Source: Pseudomonas knackmussii B13
Lineage (GTDB): Bacteria; Pseudomonadota; Gammaproteobacteria; Pseudomonadales; Pseudomonadaceae
Direction of reading: 5' to 3'
DNA: 64,000 bases
Assembly: GCF_000689415.1 (NCBI RefSeq)
Contig: NZ_HG322950.1
Location: 1,116,001-1,180,000 of the forward strand
Shown here: piece after piece, positions 17,437-26,676 of the stretch
Layout: each line of letters begins with the position of its first letter
Numbering within the stretch: position 1 is the stretch's first letter
Notes under the pieces: model-generated
What the model saw: the letters and a program-made list of their open reading frames with translations, nothing else
What the model was told of the DNA's origin: nothing
Database searches by the model: none
Program-made: the position numbers and the translations under genes

Positions 17437-17464
17437 GGCGTACAACCGTTCGCGGTTGTACGCC
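17437..17464. repeat. Perfect hairpin with TTCG loop (GGCGTACAACCG family)
   Basis: A 12-bp perfect stem (ggcgtacaaccg / cggttgtacgcc) closed by ttcg, a very stable tetraloop in RNA. It lies between two convergent genes and could terminate both. Related copies are at 37604-37636, 37655-37686 and the right window edge. Confidence 0.8.
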
Positions 17465-17490
17465 GATACACCTTTCCCACGCCCTTCGGT

Positions 17491-18792
17491 TCAGAGTTCC
17501 TGCTCGCGCGTCTCGTGCAGGCACAGCACGGCAATCAGGCTGACTGCCGCCGCGACCGAAACATACCCGCCCACCCAGCTCAGCCCGCCCAGGCTCACCA
17601 GCTTCTGCGCCGCATAGGGCGCCAGCGAGGCGCCGAGGATTCCGCCCAGGTTGTAAGCCGCCGACGCGCCGGTGTAGCGCACGCGGGTGGGGAATAGCTC
17701 CGGCAGCAGGGCGCCCATGGGGGCGAAGGTCACCCCCATGAGGAACAGCTCCAGCGCCAGGAAAATCGCCACTTCCACGGACGAGCCCTGGCTCAGCAGA
17801 GGCTGCATGGCGAAGCCGGAGAGGATCGCTGCGAGGCAGCCGGCGATCAGCACCGGGCGGCGGCCGAAGCGGTCACTGAGCCAGGCGGAGATGGGCGTGG
17901 CGGCGGCCATGAAGAGCACGGCGAAGCACAGCAAGCCGAGGAATTGCTCGCGGGTGTAGCCGAGGCTGGTGACCCCGAAGCTCAGCGAGAACACGGTGGA
18001 TATGTAGAACAGCGCGTAGCACACGACCATGGCCAGTGCGCCCAGGACCACCGGGCGCCAGTGATGGGCGAACAGCTCGGCGATGGGCAGGCTGGAGCGC
18101 TCCTGGCGTTCCATGGCCTTGGCGAACACCGGGGTTTCCGCCAGTTTCAGGCGCACGTAGAGGCCGACCACCACCAGCAGGGCGCTGAGGATGAAAGGCA
18201 CGCGCCAGCCCCAGCTGCGGAACTGCTCCTCGCTTAGCAGCATGGCCAGGCTCAGGAACAGGCCGTTGGCGCAGAGGAAACCGATCGACGGGCCCATCTG
18301 CGGGAACATGCCGAACCAGGCGCGGCGGTGCTTGGGGGCATTCTCGGTGGCGAGCAGTGCGGCGCCGCCCCATTCGCCGCCCAGCCCCAGGCCCTGGCCG
18401 AAGCGCAGCAGGCAGAGCAGGGCAGGGGCCCATGCGCCGATGCTGTCGTAGCCCGGCAGCAGGCCGATCAGGGTGGTCGACAGCCCCATCAGCAGAAGCG
18501 AGGCGACCAGGGTCGACTTGCGGCCGATGCGGTCGCCGAAATGGCCGAACAGCGCCGAGCCCAGCGGCCGGGCGAGGAAGGCGATGCCGAAGGTGACGAA
18601 GGCGCTGAGCATCTGCGCCGTGGGATCGGTTTGCGGGAAGAACACCGGACCGATCACCAGCGCGGCGGCGGTGGCATAGACGTAGAAATCGTAGAACTCG
18701 ATGGCGGTGCCGATGAAACTGGCGACCGCGACCCGTGCGGTGGAGTTGACGGGCGCCTGTTCGGAGGCGGCGGCAAGGCTGGCGGTGCTCAT
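17491..18792 (-). CDS. MFS transporter, metabolite:H+ symporter type
   Basis: 433 aa with about 12 predicted membrane segments. GTAIEFYDFYVYATAAALV and the loop GHFGDRIGRKSTLV are hallmarks of the MHS family (ProP/KgtP/shikimate-type symporters). A second sugar-transporter-like loop, WLSDRFGRRPVLI, opens the C-terminal half. The ATG at 18792 is favoured, with AGGGAT upstream; the longer frame is arginine-rich and unlikely. The substrate cannot be read from the sequence; organic acids, betaines or amino acids are typical. Confidence 0.88.
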   Translation of the reverse strand: MSTASLAAASEQAPVNSTARVAVASFIGTAIEFYDFYVYATAAALVIGPVFFPQTDPTAQMLSAFVTFGIAFLARPLGSALFGHFGDRIGRKSTLVASLLLMGLSTTLIGLLPGYDSIGAWAPALLCLLRFGQGLGLGGEWGGAALLATENAPKHRRAWFGMFPQMGPSIGFLCANGLFLSLAMLLSEEQFRSWGWRVPFILSALLVVVGLYVRLKLAETPVFAKAMERQERSSLPIAELFAHHWRPVVLGALAMVVCYALFYISTVFSLSFGVTSLGYTREQFLGLLCFAVLFMAAATPISAWLSDRFGRRPVLIAGCLAAILSGFAMQPLLSQGSSVEVAIFLALELFLMGVTFAPMGALLPELFPTRVRYTGASAAYNLGGILGASLAPYAAQKLVSLGGLSWVGGYVSVAAAVSLIAVLCLHETREQEL

Positions 18793-19060
18793 GGGATATC
18801 CCTGTCTGTCGGGGCCGGCGCGGCTCTGTGGGCGCGTCCGGCGGCGAAGGTGGTGTCGTCCTGGCGCGAAGCACCGCCCGGGTGCGGGCAGGGAAGGGGC
18901 TCGCGCCGGTTCGGGCGAGGCCGTGTGCTTCACCGGGCGCAGGCGTGGGGCCGGGCTCGGGTGGGCGCTTGACGGGCCGCGGCGGTCACGCGGGTAGTGT
19001 GGGCCGGGGTGCGGGATGCTGGGTAAGCAGAGCGGCGATTATAGGGCGGTCGCAGCGCGC

Positions 19061-20359
19061 TCAGGCAAGCTCGTCGGGGCTGTCCTGCAGGGGCGCAGCG
19101 GCGCGCCCGGTGAGCCAGACCCGCACGCTCTTCACACGGTTCTCACCGGACTGCAGGATTTCCAGGCGATAGGGGCCGATGCGCAGGCAAACCGGGCAGT
19201 CCGGAATCTGCTCCAGGGCTTCGGTGACCAGGCCGTTGAGGGTCTTGGGCCCTTCGCTGGGCAACTGCCAGCCGAGGGTGCGGTTGAGCTCGCGCAGGTT
19301 CGCCGAGCCGTCGATGACGTAGGTGCCGTCGCTCTGCGGGTGGATGTCCGGGTTGCGCAGTGCGTCGGCGTTGCTGAACTCGCCGACGATCTCCTCGAGG
19401 ATGTCTTCCAGGGTGATGATGCCGATCACCTCGCCGTATTCGTCGACGACGATGCCGATGCGCCGTTTCTGCTTCTGGAAGTTGATCAGCTGGGTGGTCA
19501 GCGGCGTGCTTTCCGGGATGAAGTAGGGCTCGAGGCAGGCGGCGCGCAGGCTTTCCTTGGTCAACTGGTCGTGGGTCAGCAGGCGGGCGATCTGGCGGAT
19601 GTGGACGATGCCCTCGATCTGGTTGATGTCGTTGCGGAACACCGGCAGGCGCGTGTGGGTGGTGTTGCGCAGCTGGCTGATGATGCTTTCCAGCTCGCCG
19701 TCCAGGTCGATGCCCTGAACCTCGTTGCGCGGCACCATGAGGTCGTTCACGGTGATCTTTTCCAGGTCGAGGATGCTCAGCAGCATGTCCTGGCGGTTGC
19801 CGCTGAGCTTCTCGCTGGAGTCGCTGACCACGCTGCGCAGTTCGTCGCTGCTCAGCGGCTTGCTCTTGCGTTGGGTGGCGTCCAGGCCGAACAGGCGCAG
19901 GATGTTGTTGCTCACGCCGTTCATCAGCCACAGCAGCGGGCTGAACAGGCGTTGCAGCCAGAGCAGTGGCAGGCTGGCGGGGAAGGCCACGCGCTCGGGG
20001 CGCAGGGTGGCGTAGGTCTTGGGGGTGATCTCACCGAAGATCAGCAGGATCAGCGTCAGCACCAGCGCGGTCGGCGCCACCGCGAAGTCGCCCCACAGGC
20101 GCAGGGCGAGGAGGGTGGCCAGCGACGAGGCGACCACGTTGACCAGGTTGTTGCCGATCAGGATGGTGCCGAGCAGGCGATCGGTGCGCAGCAGCAGCCA
20201 GCTGGTGCGCCGTGCCGCGCGGTTGCCCTGCTTGGCCAGGTGGCGCAGACGATAGCGGTCGATGCTCAGCACGCCGGTCTCGACGCTGGAGAAGAACGCC
20301 GAGCAGAACAGCAGGAAGATCAGCAGACCGACCAGGTAGCCGGGTTGGATATCGTCCAT
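19061..20359 (-). CDS. HlyC/CorC (CorB/CNNM-like) CBS-domain membrane protein
   Basis: 432 aa. An N-terminal DUF21/CNNM membrane domain of about 3-4 helices (YLVGLLIFLLFCSAFFSSVE, LILLIFGEITPKTYATLRP) is followed by a CBS pair (about residues 205-320: DLMVPRNEVQGIDLDGELE, IGIVVDEYGEVIGIITLEDI) and a C-terminal CorC_HlyC domain ending near residue 415. Family members take part in Mg2+/Co2+ export or homeostasis. It is followed upstream by the CcsA-like gene, 21 nt away and in the same direction, so the two form one transcription unit. Confidence 0.88.
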   Translation of the reverse strand: MDDIQPGYLVGLLIFLLFCSAFFSSVETGVLSIDRYRLRHLAKQGNRAARRTSWLLLRTDRLLGTILIGNNLVNVVASSLATLLALRLWGDFAVAPTALVLTLILLIFGEITPKTYATLRPERVAFPASLPLLWLQRLFSPLLWLMNGVSNNILRLFGLDATQRKSKPLSSDELRSVVSDSSEKLSGNRQDMLLSILDLEKITVNDLMVPRNEVQGIDLDGELESIISQLRNTTHTRLPVFRNDINQIEGIVHIRQIARLLTHDQLTKESLRAACLEPYFIPESTPLTTQLINFQKQKRRIGIVVDEYGEVIGIITLEDILEEIVGEFSNADALRNPDIHPQSDGTYVIDGSANLRELNRTLGWQLPSEGPKTLNGLVTEALEQIPDCPVCLRIGPYRLEILQSGENRVKSVRVWLTGRAAAPLQDSPDELA

Positions 20360-20380
20360 GCGTGGCGTGCTGCCCCTCGA

Positions 20381-21181
20381 TCAGATATGGAGGATGAATT
20401 CCTTGACCAGCTTGCTGCCGAAGTAGGCCAGCATCAACAGGCAGAATCCGGCGAGGGTCCAGCGGATTGCCTTGTGGCCGCGCCAGCCGAGCTGGTGACG
20501 TCCCCATAGCAGTACGGCGAAGACCACCCAGGCGAAGCAGGACAGGATGGTCTTGTGCGCCAGGTGCTGGGTGAACAGGTTGTCGAGGAACAGCCAGCCG
20601 GAGATCAGCGACGCCGAGAGGAGCACCCAACCGCCCCAGAGGAAACCGAACAGCAGGCTTTCCATGGTCTGCAGCGGAGGGAAGCTGCGGATCCAGCCGG
20701 CCGGATGCTTCTGCTTCAGGCGCCGGTCCTGGACCAGCAACAGCAGCGCCTGGACCACCGCGATGGTGAGCAGGCCGTAGGCCAGCACCGAGAGCAGGAT
20801 GTGGGCGAGGATGCCGGGCTGCTCGTTGATCGGCTCCAGCGTGCCGTGTGGCACCAGGGTCGCCAGCAGCGTGGTCGCGGCGCCCAGCGGGTAGAGGAAG
20901 AGCAGCAGGTTCTCCACCGGGATGCGCAGGCAGGCCAGCAGGGTCAGGGCGATGATGGCGGCGGAGATCAGGCTGGCGGCGTTGAAGAAGTCCAGTACCA
21001 GGCCGGCCGGGGTGATCAGCTGCTGCGACAGGCTCAGGCCCTGTGCCAGCAGCGCCAGCAGGCCGAGGAGCAGGATCAGGGGTTTGAGCGGCGCCGCGCG
21101 ACGGGCCAGCTGGATGCCGTGATGGGCCGTGGCGCCGAGGTAGAGGACGGCGGCGAGCAGGCTGGGCAACAGAGGGTGCAT
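20381..21181 (-). CDS. CcsA/YpjD-family cytochrome c assembly-like membrane protein
   Basis: 266 aa with about eight hydrophobic helices. Conserved segments (PGILAHILLSVLAYGLLTIA, FGFLWGGWVLLSASLISGW, LAHKTILSCFAWVVFAVLLW) fit the CcsA/CcmC heme-handling superfamily, in the YpjD branch that lies next to ffh in Pseudomonas. The start at 21181 (MHPLLPSLLAAVLYLG) begins directly at the first helix. A direct role in cytochrome c maturation is not proven for this branch. Divergent from ffh. Confidence 0.84.
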   Translation of the reverse strand: MHPLLPSLLAAVLYLGATAHHGIQLARRAAPLKPLILLLGLLALLAQGLSLSQQLITPAGLVLDFFNAASLISAAIIALTLLACLRIPVENLLLFLYPLGAATTLLATLVPHGTLEPINEQPGILAHILLSVLAYGLLTIAVVQALLLLVQDRRLKQKHPAGWIRSFPPLQTMESLLFGFLWGGWVLLSASLISGWLFLDNLFTQHLAHKTILSCFAWVVFAVLLWGRHQLGWRGHKAIRWTLAGFCLLMLAYFGSKLVKEFILHI

Positions 21182-21383
21182 AGGTCCTTGGAGGGTCCGT
21201 CGAAAAGCGCTGAGTTTGGCATATAAAGGCCGTGCCGAGAAAGCAGCCGGGAATGCGTCGCTTTTGCGCCGTATGACGTTGCACGGGTGGATCATCGGCG
21301 GTGTTCGCCGCCGCGGTCTTGGTTATAATCCCGCGCTTGCTGCAACGCCCACCCCGGCCGGCCAAGGCCCGATAGGAACGCGC

Positions 21384-22760
<1,377 letters not shown>

Positions 22761-22767
22761 TCCCGCA

Positions 22768-22788
22768 GGCCCGCCCACCCGGCGGGCC
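22768..22788 (+). terminator. GC-rich hairpin after ffh
   Basis: Stem ggcccgcc / ggcgggcc with a 5-nt loop, starting 7 nt after the ffh stop. No T-run follows, so it is a weak terminator candidate. Confidence 0.5.
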
Positions 22789-22801
22789 GACGTGCTGCGG
22801 C

Positions 22802-22830
22802 TTGCGGCGCGGGGCTTTAGCTCATAGAAT
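22802..22830 (+). promoter_or_regulatory. Predicted sigma70 promoter of the rpsP operon
   Basis: TTGCGG (22802-22807), a 17-bp spacer, then TAGAAT (22825-22830), 73 bp before the rpsP start. It gives the ribosomal-protein operon its own promoter, separate from ffh. Confidence 0.65.
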
Positions 22831-22903
22831 ATGCGGCCTTTCGGGCTCTGTGCCCGGGGGCTGCATTTCTTTTTTGCAAGCAAACCATAGGAACAACGTA
22901 CGC

Positions 22904-23152
22904 ATGGTAACCATTCGTCTGGCTCGTGGCGGCTCCAAAAAGCGCCCGTTCTACCACCTGACCGTGACCAACAGCCGCAACGCTCGCGACGGCCGTTTCG
23001 TCGAGCGCGTCGGTTTCTTCAACCCTGTCGCCACTGGCGCCGAAGTTAAGCTGTCGGTCAACCAGGAGCGTCTGAACTACTGGCTGAGCCAAGGCGCTCA
23101 ACCGTCTGAGCGTGTTGCTCAGCTGATCAAGGAAGCCGCCAAGGCTGCCTGA
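22904..23152 (+). CDS. rpsP: 30S ribosomal protein S16
   Basis: 82 aa. MVTIRLARGGSKKRPFYHLT and the following NSRNARDGRFVERVGFFNP are the S16 signature. It is a component of the 30S subunit body and needed for its assembly. AGGAA precedes the ATG at 22904. First gene of the conserved rpsP-rimM-trmD-rplS operon, 5 nt before rimM. Confidence 0.98.
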   Translation: MVTIRLARGGSKKRPFYHLTVTNSRNARDGRFVERVGFFNPVATGAEVKLSVNQERLNYWLSQGAQPSERVAQLIKEAAKAA

Positions 23153-23157
23153 AGTCG

Positions 23158-23691
23158 ATGAACACGATGCCTGCCGCCGAGGAAATGATCGTTCTCGGCA
23201 AGATAGTTTCCGTGCATGGCATTCGTGGTGAGGTGAAGGTGTATTCCTTTACCGACCCGTTGGACAACCTGCTGGATTACCGGCGCTGGACGCTCAAGCG
23301 TGGCACCGAGGTTCGACAGGCTGAGCTGGTCAGTGGCCGCGTTCAGGGCAATGTCCTGGTAGCGAAGCTGAAGGGACTGGACGATCGCGAAGTCGCCCGC
23401 ACTTATGCGGATTTCGAGATCCTGGTACCGCGCAGCGAGCTCCCGGAGCTGGACGACGGCGAGTACTACTGGAGCCAGCTGGAAGGTCTCAAGGTGATCG
23501 ATCTGAATGGGCAACTGTTCGGGATTCTCGACCATATGCTGGAGACCGGCGCCAACGATGTGATGGTGGTCAAGCCCTGCGCAGGCAGCCTGGACGACCG
23601 TGAACGCCTGTTGCCGTATACGGACCAGTGCGTGCAATCGGTAGACCTGGAAGCCGGTGAGATTCGGGTGGACTGGGACGCGGACTTCTAA
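23158..23691 (+). CDS. rimM: Ribosome maturation factor RimM
   Basis: 177 aa. The N-terminal RimM barrel (VLGKIVSVHGIRGEVKVYSF) and C-terminal PRC-barrel (YYWSQLEGLKVIDLNGQLFG) are both present. It binds S19 and helps mature the 30S head. ATG 23158 or ATG 23167 could be the start; the second is closer to the usual length. Second gene of the operon, 3 nt before trmD. Confidence 0.97.
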   Translation: MNTMPAAEEMIVLGKIVSVHGIRGEVKVYSFTDPLDNLLDYRRWTLKRGTEVRQAELVSGRVQGNVLVAKLKGLDDREVARTYADFEILVPRSELPELDDGEYYWSQLEGLKVIDLNGQLFGILDHMLETGANDVMVVKPCAGSLDDRERLLPYTDQCVQSVDLEAGEIRVDWDADF

Positions 23692-23694
23692 CCC

Positions 23695-24438
23695 ATGTGG
23701 ATAGGGGTAATCAGCATCTTTCCCGAGATGTTTCGCGCCATCAGCGACTACGGCATCACGAGTCGTGCGGTAAAGCAGGAGCTGATTCAGCTTCAATGCT
23801 TCAACCCACGGAGCAACACCGAGGATCGTCACCAGACGGTGGACGACCGGCCTTTTGGCGGTGGTCCCGGCATGGTGATGAAAATCAAGCCGCTCGAAGG
23901 CGCACTGGGCGATGCCCGGCAAGCCGCAGGCGGACCGGCGAAGGTGATCTACCTGTCGCCGCAAGGTCGCAAGTTGACGCAGGCGGCCGTGAAGGAACTG
24001 GCGAACGAAGAACGGTTGATTCTGATCGCCGGGCGTTACGAAGGCATCGACGAGCGCTTCATTGAAGAGCATGTCGATGAGGAATGGTCGATTGGAGACT
24101 ACGTGTTGTCCGGGGGTGAGCTTCCGGCGATGGTACTGATTGACGCGGTCACGCGCTTGTTGCCCGGTGCATTGGGCCACGCGGATTCCGCAGAGGAGGA
24201 TTCGTTCACCGACGGCCTGCTCGACTGTCCGCACTACACCCGACCTGAGGTGTACGCAGACAAACGTGTTCCTGAGGTGCTGCTCAGCGGCAACCACGAA
24301 CACATCCGGCGATGGCGTTTGCAGCAGGCCCTAGGCAGGACCTGGGAACGACGCGCCGATCTTCTAGATTGCCGCTCGCTTTCTGGAGAAGAGAAGAAGC
24401 TGCTGGAGGAATACATCCGCCAGCGGGACGATAGTTAA
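23695..24438 (+). CDS. trmD: tRNA (guanine-N1-)-methyltransferase
   Basis: 247 aa. SPOUT-class enzyme that methylates G37 of tRNAs using S-adenosylmethionine and so prevents +1 frameshifting. The N-terminus WIGVISIFPEMFRAI, VDDRPFGGGPGMVMK, the knot region LILIAGRYEGIDERFIE and SIGDYVLSGGELPAMVLIDA are all diagnostic. Third gene of the operon. Confidence 0.98.
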   Translation: MWIGVISIFPEMFRAISDYGITSRAVKQELIQLQCFNPRSNTEDRHQTVDDRPFGGGPGMVMKIKPLEGALGDARQAAGGPAKVIYLSPQGRKLTQAAVKELANEERLILIAGRYEGIDERFIEEHVDEEWSIGDYVLSGGELPAMVLIDAVTRLLPGALGHADSAEEDSFTDGLLDCPHYTRPEVYADKRVPEVLLSGNHEHIRRWRLQQALGRTWERRADLLDCRSLSGEEKKLLEEYIRQRDDS

Positions 24439-24482
24439 CGTATCGATGGCGAGCGCCGAGCGCTTGTCTTAGGAGCACTGAC

Positions 24483-24833
24483 ATGACCAACAAGATCATT
24501 CAGCAGATCGAAGCTGAACAGATGAACAAAGAGATTCCGGCGTTCGCCCCCGGCGACACCGTAATCGTGCAAGTGAAGGTGAAGGAAGGCGACCGTTCGC
24601 GTCTGCAGGCCTTCGAAGGCGTCGTGATCGGCAAGCGTAACCGCGGCCTGAACAGCGCTTTCACCGTTCGCAAAATCTCCAACGGCGTTGGCGTAGAGCG
24701 TACCTTCCAGACCTACAGCCCGCTGGTTGACAGCATCAGCGTCAAGCGTCGCGGCGACGTGCGCAAGGCCAAGCTGTACTACCTCCGCGACCTGTCCGGC
24801 AAGGCAGCTCGCATCAAGGAAAAACTGGCCTAA
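24483..24833 (+). CDS. rplS: 50S ribosomal protein L19
   Basis: 116 aa. Located at the 30S-50S interface. Typical segments: IPAFAPGDTVIVQVKVKEGD, RLQAFEGVVIGKRNRGLNS, VERTFQTYSPLVDSI. Start at 24483 preceded by TTAGGAGCAC. It closes the operon and is followed by a strong terminator. Confidence 0.98.
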   Translation: MTNKIIQQIEAEQMNKEIPAFAPGDTVIVQVKVKEGDRSRLQAFEGVVIGKRNRGLNSAFTVRKISNGVGVERTFQTYSPLVDSISVKRRGDVRKAKLYYLRDLSGKAARIKEKLA

Positions 24834-24850
24834 TTCGCCGGTCGTTCCCG

Positions 24851-24878
24851 AAAAAAGCAGCCCACGGGCTGCTTTTTT
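24851..24878 (+). terminator. Rho-independent terminator of the rpsP-rplS operon
   Basis: aaaaaagcagccc / gggctgctttttt with a 2-nt loop, 17 nt after the rplS stop. Strong stem with T-run. Confidence 0.92.
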
Positions 24879-24989
24879 CTTGCCTGCCATTCAGTGGCCG
24901 GCGTTCCCTCTACTGCCTCCCGGCAGCGCACAACAAGCACAACATCCGCAGCACCGGCAGCCACCCTCAATGCATCAGGTAGCAGTGGC

Positions 24990-25406
24990 ATGAGCCCTCG
25001 TGATCAGGAAATTCTTCGCCGTACCCAGCTTTCGGAAACCCGCGTGACCAAGGCGGTGTTCCCCTTTACCACCAATCACCACGACACCCTGTTCGGCGGC
25101 ACCGCGCTGGCCTGGATGGACGAGGTGTCCTTCATCGCCGCGACGCGTTTCTGCCGCCTGCCGCTGGTGACCGTGTCGACCGACCGCATCGACTTCAAGC
25201 ACCCGATTCCCGCCGGCTCCATCGTCGAGCTGATCGGCCGGGTGGTGAAGGTCGGCAACACAAGCCTCAAGGTGGAAGTGGAGGTCTTCGTCGAGAGCAT
25301 GTCCTCCGACGGCCGAGAAAAGGCCATCCACGGGCTGTTCAGCTTCGTCGCCATCGACGAGGCGAAACGCCCGGTGCCGGTATTGCCAGGGTTTGCCGCG
25401 GCCTGA
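24990..25406 (+). CDS. Acyl-CoA thioesterase, YciA-like hotdog fold
   Basis: 138 aa from ATG 24990 (MSPRDQEILRRTQLSETRVT). Hotdog-fold signature HHDTLFGGTALAWMDEVSFI, in which the helix-starting Asn/Asp and Gly residues form the active site, is followed by VSTDRIDFKHPIPAGSIVEL and VEVFVES. It predicts hydrolysis of short or medium acyl-CoA thioesters in the cytoplasm. The start codon lies about 110 nt after the L19 terminator, so it has its own promoter. Confidence 0.87.
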   Translation: MSPRDQEILRRTQLSETRVTKAVFPFTTNHHDTLFGGTALAWMDEVSFIAATRFCRLPLVTVSTDRIDFKHPIPAGSIVELIGRVVKVGNTSLKVEVEVFVESMSSDGREKAIHGLFSFVAIDEAKRPVPVLPGFAAA

Positions 25407-25417
25407 GGCGCGCGGCG

Positions 25418-26098
25418 TCAGTGGTGCAGGCTGACGCGCAGCGAGGCGCCGGAGAGGTCGATGTTCTGCAGGCTCAGGTTGCCCATGCTCTGGCTCTGTG
25501 GAGCGCCGGCGACGCGGATGTTGTCGAAGTGCATCTCGCCGATGGAACTGGGCAGGCGCAGGTTGATCGAGCCGTCGGGACTGACGCTGCTGGCCATGTG
25601 GTCGGTGTCGTAGACCACGTCCTTCATCGAGGTTTCCGCCTGCAGGCTGTCCAGCACCGGCATCACCAGGCGCGCCAACTGCTTGACCGTGCCCACGCCA
25701 TCGCCTTTCTCGGCGCTGACGAACAAGCCCTGCAAGGTCTCGTCGAAGCCCTGGGCGCTGACATCGCTCATTTCGCCGTCGCTCATCGGACGCAGGCCCT
25801 TGGGCGATTCCTGGCGGGTATAGCTCGCCGGGAGCTGCTGGCGCTGGATGTCCGCGCTCGCCATCTGGAAGGGCGCGAGCAGGGCCGCCACCAGGGTGGC
25901 GGCCAGGCGTAGGTTGTTTTGCTTTTTCAGCGCCCTGTTCAGTTGGCGTTCGCTGATCCAGCCCTGGCTCACCAGGGTTTCGCCCAGGCGCAGGCCGTTG
26001 CGCAATTGCAGCTGGACAGCCTGGTCCAGCTGGGCGGAGCTGATCAGCCCCTTGTTGATGAGGATCTGACCAAGGCGGGAGTTCTGGGTGTTGGGCAT
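25418..26098 (-). CDS. MshEN-domain protein of unknown function
   Basis: 226 aa. Two tandem MshEN-like repeats at the N-terminus (LGQILINKGLISSAQLDQAV and LGETLVSQGWISERQLNRAL, residues about 8-52) are of the type that binds c-di-GMP in MshE/type II secretion ATPases, but no ATPase domain follows. Instead a hydrophobic segment (LAATLVAALLAPFQMASA) leads to a 150-aa region with beta-rich, low-homology character (LRLPSSIGEMHFDNIRV, LQNIDLSGASLRVSLHH). Whether the first part keeps its c-di-GMP residues is not certain. The start is ATG 26098; the longer frame begins with TTG. Confidence 0.65.
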   Translation of the reverse strand: MPNTQNSRLGQILINKGLISSAQLDQAVQLQLRNGLRLGETLVSQGWISERQLNRALKKQNNLRLAATLVAALLAPFQMASADIQRQQLPASYTRQESPKGLRPMSDGEMSDVSAQGFDETLQGLFVSAEKGDGVGTVKQLARLVMPVLDSLQAETSMKDVVYDTDHMASSVSPDGSINLRLPSSIGEMHFDNIRVAGAPQSQSMGNLSLQNIDLSGASLRVSLHH

Positions 26099-26240
26099 GG
26101 TGCGACCGCTGCTGGCAAAGTGAGTGATGGCGCAGTGCAATCATTGTCCGTCCATGGCCGTCTGTCACCCATCGAAGGATAGGCTGACGGACGAATCCTC
26201 AGGTCGTCCGGGATTCCTCCGACTGCCGGTCGCACTGGGT

Positions 26241-26582
26241 TCATTCATCATCTGGCGAATTTTCGATCAGGGCAATCAGCAACCAGCCGACGGTCGGTTT
26301 CGGCGGCTGCGTGGTGCTGGCCACGTGCATCCAGCCCGTCGGATCGCGGGCGAAGCGCAGGGTCAGGCTGCCCTCGAACAAGATCATCGCCACCGAAAGC
26401 GAGACCAGCGGAATCAGCAGCGGCCCGAACAGCTTCTGCGGGTCGAGCAGGCCCAGCAGTGGGCCCGCGAGAATCCCGGCTACGAGCAGGACGAGAATCG
26501 CCGGCATGCGCAGGCGCCAGGCCAGCCATTGGCAGAGCAGGGCCGTGCCGCCGATGGCAAGCAGGATGCTGTTTTCTTCCGG
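26241..26582 (-). pseudogene. Remnant of a cation/proton antiporter (in-frame internal deletion)
   Basis: The frame encodes the first about 75 residues of a CPA-type Na+/H+ antiporter (LLAIGGTALLCQWLAWRL, LDPQKLFGPLLIPLVSLSVA, MILFEGSLTLRF). It then switches without frameshift into a tail that looks like the family's C-terminal end (ASTTQPPKPTVGWLLIALIE) and stops. Full-length homologues have about 600 residues, so about 500 codons with most membrane helices are gone. No ATG, GTG or TTG is seen just before the recognisable N-terminus. P. aeruginosa has an intact antiporter gene next to xerD (from memory), which supports decay in place. Confidence 0.7.
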
Positions 26583-26676
26583 GCAGGGGTTCCTTGTTGC
26601 GGGGTGCGACTGGTTTCGAATCGATGGCCTGTGAAAGACTAGCCGCGCCTTTATCGCCGCAGAATCCTTCCTCGTC

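Noticed and set aside
19016..20509. Plus-strand ORF of 497 codons
   Set aside because: Mirror frame of the CorB-like gene on the minus strand, with low-complexity Gln/Ala/Val/Asp composition.
21324..21329. TATAAT before ffh as a full promoter
   Set aside because: The -10 is perfect, but no TTGACA-like hexamer lies 16-18 bp upstream, so it is only mentioned in the ffh entry.
26347..26371. Possible frameshift in the antiporter remnant instead of deletion
   Set aside because: The frame stays open and both parts read in the same frame; no alternative frame contains the missing middle of the protein.
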